Assembly (NCBI RefSeq): GCF_033958435.1
Contig: NC_134138.1
Coordinates: 272,343,798 to 272,407,797 of the forward strand
Length of the DNA: 64,000 nucleotides
Direction: 5' to 3'
DNA from: Carettochelys insculpta
Taxonomy: Eukaryota > Chordata > Testudines > Carettochelyidae
In this document: positions 49,801 to 61,800 of the stretch, one piece after another
Position numbering within the stretch: position 1 is the first letter of the stretch
Layout of the letters: every line of letters begins with the position of its first letter
Notes under the pieces: model-generated
Told to the model about the DNA's origin: nothing
Database searches by the model: none
Seen by the model: the letters and a program-made list of their open reading frames with translations, nothing else
Translations under genes and position numbers: made by a program

Positions 49801-52800
49801 GAGGCACAGAGAGACTTAATAACTTACCTTAGCTCACCATCCTTTCTCTCCCAAGTCTCTGATTAATGAAATCTTGAGGTCCATGGCAGAATGGCCCACC
49901 TCCATTCCTAGTAAAGTGAATGGGACTATATTTCTAGGCTGCGTCTACACTAGAGAGTTTTGTCGACAATACTGTTGACAGAGAGGGCTTCGGGTTGCCG
50001 GGCAGCCCTGTTTGCAGAGCTGCCATTCCGCTTTCTGGCATCACAGGCCAGTGCAGTCTGGCAGTTCGCTGTCGACAGAGAAAGTTGTATGTAGATGCAA
50101 TCTGTCGAGATTTCCCTGTTGACAGTAACTCCTATCAGAATAAGGGGATTTTGAAGTTCCCGGAATCCTTTCAAAAAGGACTCCCATCTGGATGAGCTGA
50201 GCAGTAGAGAAAAATGGCAATTTTGAAGAGCCGCAGCCGCTGGCATGCTAATGAGCCACTGAATATGCATTTCAGTGCCTCATTATTAATCTTCGAAATG
50301 GCCATTTGTGTGGCCATTTCAAAGATTTGGGCTAGTGTAGACACGGCCATAGAATAGGAAATGACTGTCTAAAAAGGAGTACTGCGGAAAATTTTTGAGG
50401 TCATAGTGGACCATCAGCTAAATATGAGTCAACGGTGTGATGCTGTTGCAAAAAAAAGCAAAAAAGATTCTGGGATGCATTAACAGGAGTGTTGTGAGCA
50501 AGACATGAGAAGTCATTCTTCTCTCAACTCAGCACTCATTAGGCATCAATTAGAGTATTATGTCCAGTTCTGGGTACCACATTTCAAGAAAGGTGTGAAG
50601 AAATTGGAGAAGGTCCAGAGAATATCAACAAGAATGATTAAAGATCATGGAGAACATGAGCTATGAGGGAAGACAGAAAGAACTAGGCTTGTTTAGTTTA
50701 GAAAAGAGAACACTTAGAGGGGACGATAGTGGTTTTCAAGTACCTTAAAGAGGGTTACAAGGAGGAGGGAGAAGAAATGTTCTCCTTTGCCTCTGAGGAT
50801 AGGACAAGGAGCTTAAACTGTGGCAAGGGAGGTTCAGATTAGACATTAGAAAAAACTCCCTAACAGTCAGGCTGGTTAAACACTGGAATAAGTTACCTAG
50901 GGAGGGTATGGAATCTCCATCACTGGACATTTTTAAGAGCAGGTTAGATAGACATCTGTCAGGGATGGTAGAGATATTGCTTGGTCCTGCCAAGAGGGCA
51001 GGGAATTGGATTCAATGACCTCTCAAGGTCCCTTCCTGTTCTAATGTTCTATGATTACCACAGACTTCATTGAGAGCAGTTTTAGGCTGAGCACTTCTGA
51101 GAGTGCTGTCCATGAAGTCTTCATGTGAAGTTCTATAGGAACCAGTTCTCATACATATGCACTCTCTGTCCAGGAAAATTAACCACACACATTGTCAAGG
51201 GTCTGATGAATATCAACTCTTAAAACAAGTTTCCTCTCTGTCTAAAACCTAAACCTCCAATGCAGCAATCCAATTTATTGGCTCTGATTCAATAAGCAAT
51301 GTCAGCATTAAAGCAAATGCATTTAAAAATCTTCCTCAGACAGTGCAGAATTAGCCAGTAGAGTTCATTGTCACACAATATCATCAAGACCACAAGGCCA
51401 ATAAGATATATATATATATATATATATAGATATATATAGATATATATAAATGCTCTTATCCCAGTCCTTGAGCAAGCCCATAGGAAGCACAGAATACTGT
51501 TTATTGAGGTGCTGGATTGGCTGGGGTCACAAATGTTCAAACTCTGTGTATTCAGACATGAATCACCAGTCTTGATTTATTCTTAAGAGAGACATCAGTC
51601 ATCATCTCTCCCTCCCTCTTCCCATCTCCTCTTTCTAGGAAGCTTCACTGCACGAGGAACTTTATTCACATGAACCTGTTTGTTTCGTTTATTCTACGAG
51701 CAATATCAGTCTTCATCAAAGATGGGATTTTGTACGCAGAACAGGACAGCAACCACTGTTTTGTATCCACGGTGAGTAGAATGAAAGCAGAAGCCCACTG
51801 CTTTTCTAGAAGTGGATGATGACTAACTATTTGTATTACAGTGGCTTCTGGGGGCCCCCACATGAGATCTGAGCTCCATTGTGCTTGACTTGTACAAAGG
51901 CGTAGGGAGAATCCAAACCCATACCATGATCAGCCTACAACAGACCCACCTACAGCCATGTTGGGCCACAAAGTAGAAATACCTGACATTCTCCCATCCC
52001 CTCCCTCCACCAGGGCCACAACCCTCCCTGCTGGCCCCAAGGAACACTAAGCAAACCCTCCCACATCCTCTCTGCTAGAAGAGCGTTGAGCCAACCCATC
52101 CTCATTCCCCACCTGTTTGGATGAACCCCACAGGAAGTTGCACCATGCCTTCTCTCCCTTCCCCGACCCAATCTCCTTGCTTTGGGGAAATCTGTAGCAG
52201 CACCTCTTGAATCAAAGATTTTTTTGATACAACCTATCCATGTTCTGGGGTGGGATTACTGAATCCCAGAACCTGCACAGGGCCTATCAACAGCATCTTT
52301 GGATCAAGAACAACTTTGTCTAGAGGAGACAATGGTATTATCTCAGCAGCCAGCCCCTGGGTCTGTTAGGTTACCCAAACCTCTGGGCAATCACTCCCTG
52401 ACATCCATCAGCAGCCTATTCAGCTTAGGTCAGTTTGAACAAATGGTTTTGGTTGATTTCTTTTTAGCTAGATTAAACATTTTGTTGTGACCATTTCACT
52501 GTGAAAAAAAAAACGTTTTGAATCGTTGACTCAAATGGGTTCATCTCCATTAGTCCCCTCCTTCAAAGGGGGCATGTAAACGAGCCCGAGCAGTGAATAT
52601 CAATGAGGGTCTGCACTTCATATGCAGCACTTCATTAGCATAATTCCTGCTGCGTGAACTTCAAAGTTGCTCATTTTGAAGCGGAGGCAAGCAGTCTAGC
52701 CACCGGCATGTCCAAGTACCCACGCTACTTCGAAGTTCCCTTACTCCCAAAACATTTTGGCTGTGGCCACACTTGGCCATTTCAAAGATTACTAATGAGG

Positions 52801-55800
52801 TGCTGAGCTGAATAATCAGCACCTCATTAGCATTAGGATGCTTCCAGCCATGGCACTTCGAAAGCGCCACTCTCAAATGCTCGCAGCTTGGCGTGGCAAA
52901 AAGGGGGTCCTTTTCGAAAGGACCCCACACCTTTCGAAATCCCCTTCTTCCTCTCAGTGGATATTCAGTATTATAATATTACAAAATTCAATATTACAAT
53001 ATTCAATTGAACACCTCATTAGTAATCTTCAAAATGGCCATTTGCATGGCCATTTTGAAGTTTTGGCCAAGTGTGGCCACAGCATTTGGGAGTAAGGGAA
53101 CTTCGAAGTTGCATGGCTACTTCTAAGTGCCCACAGCTACACGGCTTGCCACTGCTTTAAAGTTAGCAACTTTGAAGTTCACATGGCAGGAATTATGCTA
53201 ATGAGATGCTGCATATGCAGCGCAGTCCCTCATTGCTGTTCACCGATCTGGCTCGTTTACATGCTCCCTTCGAAGGAGGAAGCTAGTGTAGACAAGCCCA
53301 AAATGGTGTTTCACATTAACTCACAAGCAGTTTATTTTTTAAACAAAAACAAGCTGGGAAAACTGCCATAGATACCTAATTACATACAAAATAATTGATC
53401 CAAAACCCCACAACTTTGAAGCCACCAAAAACATAGAGGGGAGGGGTAGCTCAGTGGTTTGAGCACTGGCTTGCTAAATGCAAGGTTGTGAGCTCAATCT
53501 TTGAGGGTGCCATTTAGGGGTCTGGGGCAAATCGATTAAAGAAGGTGGGGTGCTTGGTCCTGCTAAAAGGGCAGGAGACTGGACTCAATGATCTCCCAAG
53601 GTCCCTTCCAGCTCTATGACATGTGCACATCTTGAGAGTAGCTGCATTCAAGCTATACCAATTCACACTGGCTGAAGATGTACCCAGGGGGTGGAGTGTA
53701 AATGGAGGCAACCAGATGTATCCTCCTCCCCATACTCCAGAGATGACCTTCCAGTTTCCAGGGCTATTCTGTGATGACATTTGGAGTGGATGATCTGGCA
53801 GGGTCAGTGTTAACCTGTTGACATACAACACTGCAAAGACAGGTCTGCCCAGCAATAACCTCAGTATAGGGTTCAGCAGACACCACCAAAGCTTGTTGCA
53901 TTATCTAAAACTTCCCCTCATTTGCTTTGCATGCACATCTCTCAGCTTTCTTCACTTATCCCCCCTTTTCATTTGCTGACACCGAGTGTTACTGCTTCCC
54001 CCAAAATGCAGTAAAGTTCTGATCTTCGCGCAGTAGGGTGTATCCTTTATGAGCCACCGAGCAATCCCAGGCCTTTCTATGTTGTACTCCTCCTTAAAAC
54101 CCTTCCTTAGATTTCTGTATACAAAACCGAATTCTTACCTGATTTAAGGCATGGATGACTGTAATCTAGCAATTAGCTGCCACTGTTTGCATGCACCTAC
54201 TAGCGATAGAAGTACTTATGTTGCCTGAAAGCACTCACAGAATACCACCTACCTACTGAAATAGATTTTCTGCCCTTTACAGCTGTACTTTTTAAACAGC
54301 TCCTAAGAGTTTCCATCAACTCTTTAGATGTATATATTATAAAATAAAAGGCCAGATTGTTTTACTTTTTTGAGGATTTGGGGATCTATGTCTAGTTGTC
54401 CTATCCACATCCAGTTTGGGGGAAACACCAAAATAACTTGTTTTGTGTTTGTTTTTTATAGGTGGAATGCAAAGCAGTGATGGTCTTTTTCCACTATTGC
54501 GTCATGTCCAACTATTTCTGGCTATTCATTGAGGGACTCTACCTTTTCACCTTACTAGTGGAGACCTTTTTCCCAGAGAGACGATATTTTTACTGGTACA
54601 CCATTATTGGCTGGGGTAGGGCTTTAATTATTTTTTAACTTACTGCATGCAAAAGATTTAATCACCCTCCTTTTTTCTTGAAATGAGTTGACTGAGAATG
54701 TGTGTAATCAAAGTGGAAACCATCTGGTGTTTTCAATCACCAGCTCCAGGGACTTACATTTCTCTTCTGTTCATGTGTTTGCATGTATGAATGTGTGGGG
54801 TGAAGCCTACAAAGAGGGGTTCCTTACCTGCCACCCTAAACCCTGTCATTACAGCCATTTTCCTTGTCCAATTATGAGATGGACGAGACCTTTTGGGGCC
54901 CCTCAGCAGTGATCAGAAGATAGGGATATGATTCTCTATAGCATCATGTAAATGCAAGAGTCTTTCATTCTCACTAAAATCAGCATGCCCTTTGTAGCAC
55001 TCCACGAAGTGTTTTAATACAGGTTGAACCTCTCTAATCCAGAATTATTTCATCTGGCAACATCTGTAGTCCAGCATGATTTTAGTTATCCCGTCAACCG
55101 CTTATCATGGGTGTGGCCAAGTTTCCCATGGTCCCACATAGTTTGTTTACAGCCACCAGGCCTGGCTCTCAGTGCTCTGTGCTGTTATTTATCTGTAATT
55201 TAACCCTAAATGTCTTCTAAGAGCCCAGTAAGCAGCTGAAGTGTTGGTAATGCTGCTAGACAATATTAACAACCGTGGTCTGGCAAATTCTCTTGTCCAG
55301 CACTCGTTAGGTCCCAAGGCTGATGGACTAGAGAGGTAGTCAAAAAAGAAGCAAAACAAAGAACTCCCATTCCTCAATTTTATATGAATAAAAAGTTGTA
55401 AGGATATTTTTCTCCCACTGGAATTACAGATTTCAGTATTGCCATTATAAATCAAACAGCTTCTTGCACCCCATCTATCTAGAACTGACTTAAAATAAGG
55501 AGGTTTCTGCGTCACAGATCACCATACCCTTTAGAGGATTTCTCTTTGCAAGAAGAGTCCTTAATAAGAAGTCTCCTGCTTTGAAAATCAGGCTTCCCTG
55601 AGAATGGTCATGTCTGTCATGTGCCATTGCTAATGAGTGGATGGAAAATATGTGCTAGTAAGACCTGCTTAGGAATCCTGGGAGGGATAGATCAATAGGA
55701 GCTGGTTATGTTGGAAAGAAACAAACAATGTTTCAGAGAGTTGAATGTTGTGATATGTAATGTGATTGTTTTGAATGTGGAACTTCTGTGGCCAAATCCA

Positions 55801-58800
55801 TTCCTGATGCATGTTCTTCGGAGAGTCTGTCATTGCAATTTTGGTTAAGAATCAGAGATAACAGACACAAGTGAGACCACTAATAGCAACTGCTTGTCTC
55901 AGCTTTCATGGCTAGGCCCAACGTTATGTTTTGTATGGCACCAGTGACCTTCAAAACTGATCATGAATAGAAATAACTTCTTAGAGTAATTAAAAAACCC
56001 AAAGACTTTTGATAACGTTTACAGTTCTGATTCTTCTAATCCGTGTTCCTTCAGTGCCTGTGGGCCACAATACATTTGTGGAATTCATTGTACTAGGCAG
56101 AATACACACATATACAGGACAGCTCGTAATGTGACGATCGTGCACTGTAAATGGACAAATGGTGGGATGAGAAATAGAGGGATAGAAAGATGAAGTCACA
56201 AAGCCTGGCACAGAGCTCTGGTCTTTGAGTCCCAAGCCAAAGTCCTAGTCTCTCAGTGACACTGCATCTCAGACAAGCTACAATCTGATTGAAGAGGGCA
56301 GTATTCTGTCTAAGCAGAGCCAACTGAAATTCATGAAACTCCAAGCTGGTGTAAAGCTCCAACCCTAAAGGATTTTGAGATGTATTTGTTAACGCATCTG
56401 AATATAGGTTTAAATATGAAATAAAATGTAAGCCAGCGTACGGACATTCTGACCAAGGGATTCTCAATATGTATATATAGTTAAAGAACTATCTGCATGT
56501 GGAACCAGTCCATAGTGCAACCCCATCAAAACAAAAAAGCAGTCAAGTAGCACTTTAAAGACTAACAAAATAATTTATTAGGTGATGAGCTTTCGTGGGA
56601 CAAGCCCACTTGTTCAGATGATCTGTTGATCTGAAGAAGTGGGTCTGTCTCACGAAATCGCATCATCTAATAAATTATTTTGTTAGTCTTTGAAGTGCTA
56701 CTTGACTGCTTTTTGTTTTGATAAAATAAAGACTAACACAGCTACCTCTCTGTCACTATAGTGCAACCCTATCTCAGATGAATATTAATGCAATTAATTG
56801 TTAATAAATATGATCCCATCACACTAGCTAATAACACTAGTATTTATCATTAATTAGTGTTTAATGAACATCTAATAAAAGTATATGCTGAGATGCTGAA
56901 TTCCCACAGTCCCCATTTATTTCCACACCCATTGAGGACTTGGAGACCAGCTGGGAGCAGCTGAACACTTGACATGACCAGAGCCCAGGTGTGGAGTTTG
57001 ATTTCAAGATTGTAAGTCCCCCAAAGCAAAGAATGTCCAACACTTCAAGGTGCAGGGAGCTACGTGCATAGTAGCTGGAGGGTATTCTGCACTTTGCAGA
57101 GCTGAGGTCTTCAGCCTTGGATGGTCACAAATGCATGGGGACCACTCAGCATGTAATTAATGAAAATTATAAATGCAGATGATTTTCTGAACTGTTGAGT
57201 CCTCTTAGCCTTGGACAAATAGGGCTAAGAACTTCAGGAGATCACCTTTCTTCTCACATGTACACCCTAACCCTATTATTATTCCTGCACTGGATCAAGG
57301 CACAACTTCTATCTGCAAGAACAGGCCTTTCAGTGGCATTTTGATGCTACTTTTAGCCTTACCTTGCCTGGAACTTGAGAGTACAGAAGCATGTGTGCAT
57401 AGAAATGATTAAAAAGATGACGTAATGTTTCTTCTGGCATACATGTCTGTGTTCTTATTATATAGGGTCCCAGATTTACACACTATGGAAGAAAGGGCAT
57501 ACAAGGAAATTAAATTTGACCACAGTTGGAGGAGCATGTTAAACATGTACATGTTATAGATCTTAAACCACATCAGTGTACTGTACGCAGAAACATAATA
57601 TACACCAGTTCACTCACCACATCAACAAAACCCCATGTGTCATGGACCCTTCTCGATAAATGCGTCAAAGACTTGGCTGTTGTGGAATCACAGATGTCTT
57701 CCTGTTCCAAGGTTGCAGTAGGTCCACAGAGCTCATCTGGTTTATGTTCTCTCTCCCTGCTGTGGCATAGGAGCTGTCAGCTCCAACCATAACCCTCGGG
57801 CCTGTACACCTGCTTGCCCTCCCATTGTCCAGGCCTCTCTCACAATACTAGATTTGGATTCCATTTGCACTAGATACATTGGGTCCAATTCTGATCTCAT
57901 ATCCACTTTTTGTTGCTGCAGGTCCATTGTTCTTTTTAGAGTAATTTCTGATCTGCACCACTTTAAGCAAGAGACAAATCCATGACGTTTGATTTGCTTA
58001 TGCTTACAGATTCATCAGATCTTCATGTTTTAATGCACTATTTTGGTTTGAAGTTTTATAAACATCCATTATATACACAAAGATTCTGGGTCTTTTATAA
58101 GCTTGAGAATATAAGAAATATATTCAACTCAACATGCTTCATTACCTCTCCCCAGAGCGTTTTCTTTTGTTGTTGTTCAATCTCTCTATATTATACCTTT
58201 GCAAAATGTCTGGATATGTTTTTCCTCAACAGAGCTCCTTTTTCACCCAACCAAATAGGTTTAGAAAGCATTAGTCTCAGTTTTAGTAGCTTCAGGGTAT
58301 GGCCTGAGAAGATTAATTCTAGTTATTAATGTGATACTAATGTAGCTTTCCAAAATGTATGAAGCCTACTTCCTGCCATCAGTCTCACCTTCTCGCACAT
58401 TCTATAGCTGTCAATATCGTTGTGGTTTCTGTGTGTCTGTCTCCTTAATCTTCCTGTGGGGGAAGGAATTTCTCATTTGTCTCATTCCAATAATAAGATT
58501 CTCATCATCGAAACTCAACAATTCCCTGTTGAGCAGTTGCATACCACAGCATTGCTAAGTATAGGAAAATGTCAGGATTATTTCCAGTGTTTTGTGTGGT
58601 GATTGTTGTGCTGTTGGTATTGTTCAATTTAACACAACACCATTCTTCCCCATTGGCCTAAAACTATGTATCCTTTTGTGTGGTCATTTACACTCATGAA
58701 ACCTCACTGCAGTGAGCTGTAGATTCAGACTTGAAATCCTTACTCGAATGCTACACAATAAGGACTGCTTGGGTCATTTCCAGAACATTCCTGTTGTTCA

Positions 58801-61800
58801 CTGTAGAGTTTGGGGGTCATTCCTCACAGCACTTTTTTTCCCTCCGTCACTAAAACATAATACCTAATTCGGCATCAAATGTAGCTGGTGTGTGGTATGC
58901 AAATAAGAGCAATAAATATCAACAAAGAAATAATCATTTCTCCATTTTATTTTTTGTAGGCACCCCCACAATTTGTGTCACGGTATGGGCTGTGCTGAGA
59001 CTTCATTTTGATGACACAGGGTAGGTACCATTGGGTAAGAAACCCTCCAGTGGCCTCATTTATGCACTTCCCTTCGTCGTTAAAGTGAAGTACAGAAGAC
59101 AAGAGGTCTGGGAGCCAGAGCAGAAAATGGCAGCTAGGAGACCTGGCTTCCATTCCTAACTCTGCCACTAAGACATGGTGTAAGTCTGGGCAAATTGCTT
59201 AGACTAAACTATTGCGCACCAAAGATTAGGCACCTACTTGCCTATTTAGTCAACTAAGCAGACATGATAAAATATTCTTAGTTGCTTCCCTTTGAAGTCA
59301 GCGGGTGTTTCTCTGAATGTTAGATCTCAACTTCACCAGAGATTGGAGATGTTTGCATCTGAAGTTTTGACTCTGGTCCATTTCCCACAGATTCCCCTTC
59401 TTAGTGATTCAGTAGCTGACAACACATAAAAACCTCTTTCCATGAACTTTTTTTACCCGCTGTTCTATTCTAAGAATAAAACAAATTAAATCACCTGTTA
59501 ACGTTACAAAACAAGCCAGGAACCCCTGTGGTGTCATTATGATAATTATAGAACTGCTCCTCAATGTATTAATTTACTTTAGAAGTCAAGGTGGCCCCTG
59601 ATTAGGGAGAGGAAATATCTCATGGGAGGGAAAAGCCTTTACTGTTTTCTTTCCTAGAAGTTGATTAACATGCAGCATACTTAGATGGACTCTAGCTGAG
59701 ACTCTCAGTGGCTATTTTCTTTTTTAAAATATCAGGTAGTTTTGTTTGGAGGGTCGGTGGAGGGAGGAAAAGCCAGCGTGAGTCTGAAAATATTTCAGAA
59801 ATCATGCGGCAGGAAATCCACAGACAGAAAGGACTGAAGCATAAAGACACTGGCTTCATCTCCTGATTCATCCCAAGTTAAGTGAGAATGGAACTGGATC
59901 CCTAGGATTAAATGGTGCTGTTACCTCAGAGCAATACCCTGAAGGGAATGGAGTTACACTAGAAATCGGAATTTGGCATTTTAAAATGGAAAAAGTCCTT
60001 CCGCCCAGCAGAAGAAGTCGTGTGGTTCTGGTCTCCATGTCAGTAAGCTACTAGGATCTGTAATAGGGAGTGCAGTCTCTATGTCAATACTTATATGCCC
60101 CACTGTTTTGTCATTATTTTTCATATTCTAATGTGACTCATAAGAAAGGGAAAACTGGCCGCTGTTTCCACTCCTTCCACTGGGGCAAGGCCTGTGGTGT
60201 TGGCTACCATGGGCTTAAGAAATGCGCAGTTTACCCATGCAACTACTAATGTCAGAAATCAGGCCATGGGCAGTCATGTTCAGTGGAAAGTGCAAGAGTC
60301 ATGCCGAGTGATCAAAGCAGGAACAGGGAAGCAAATCCAGTCCCTTGGGCCAGGGTAGGAGTCTGGAACCAGTAACCAGAGTCAGACGCAGGATCAGAGC
60401 CCAGATAGGAAGTCAGTAGTCACGCTAAGGGTCAGAACTGGAGAAAAGAATGAGAATTAAGGAGCGGCAGCAGGCGCCAGGAGGAGGCTGAGGATATGTG
60501 TACCCTACTGGGAGGGTCAGCCCAGTCAGGATTGGTCTCCCAGAGTTTGATTTTGTGTGCCTGATAGAGATGTGCAAAAGTGAACTCTCTGGGGTTGGCA
60601 GTCAAGCCCTGTACTCCCCGATATTGCTAAGAATAAGGTAAGGCAAGTAAGGCAAATAGGATGTTAGGAATTATTAAAAAAGGGATCGATAATAAGACAA
60701 AAGATATCATACTTCCCCTATACAAAACTATGGTACGCCCACATCTTGAGTACTGCGTGCAGATGTGGTCTCCTCACCTCAAAAAAGATATATTGGCATT
60801 AGAAAAGGTTCAGAAAAGGGCAACTAAGATGATTAGGGGCTTGGAACGGGTCCCATATGGGGAGAGGCTAGAGAGACTGGGACTTTTCAGTTTGGAAAAG
60901 AGGCGATTGAGGGGCGATATGATAGAGGTATATAAAATCATGAATGGTGTGGAGAAAGTGAATATAGAAAAATTATTTACCTTTTCCCATAATACAAGAA
61001 GTAGGGGACACCAAATGAAATTGATGGGTAGTAGGTTCAAAACTAATAAAAGGAAATTTTTCTTCACACAGCGCACAGTCAACCTGTGGAACTCCTTGCC
61101 CGAGGAGGCTGTGAAGGCCAGGACTCTATTAGGGTTTAAAAAAGAGCTTGATAAATTTTTGCAGGTTAGGTCCATAAATGGCTATTAGCCAGGGATAAAG
61201 TATGGTGCCCTGGCCTTCAGAACAAGGGCAGGAGATGGATGGCAGGAGATAAATCACTTGATCATTGTCTTCTGTTCTCCTTCTCTGGGGCACCTGGCAT
61301 TGGCCACCGTCGGCAGATGGGATGCTGGGCTGGATGGACCTTTGGTCTGACCCAGTATGGCCATTCTTATGTTCTTATGTTCTTAAGGTCGATGGGAGAG
61401 TTTCTCCCGTCAACCCCCACCCCACCCCCCCGTAGGTGGCCAGGTAAGTCGATTGCAGATAAATCAGTTCTAGCTATACTATTGCCATAGCTAGAACTGT
61501 GTATCTTCAATCGCCTAACCTCCCTAGTGCAGACCAAGCCTTAGGTAGTTAGGACCAGGCCTGGGGAATCACTGCAGTAACAGGAGCAAGGCTGGAGCAC
61601 ATCAGGAGCAGCAGGCACAGGGAGGGTCACAACTGTGGACATGAATGCACTGAGAATCTAGAGAGCTGCTTCTGGGCTAACAGCCACCCAGATGCCCCTT
61701 CTGAGCCACCAGGTGGTACAGTCCATCCACCAAGTAGCCTTCTGCAAGCCAACTGCACTTGTTAGGGTGCCAGGAAATGAACCCTGGTGCAAGCCCTGAT

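Noticed and set aside
59101..59205. A possible extra exon downstream of the 58960 exon
   Set aside because: It fits a MIR relic, and the phase of the 58960 exon joins directly to 63689.
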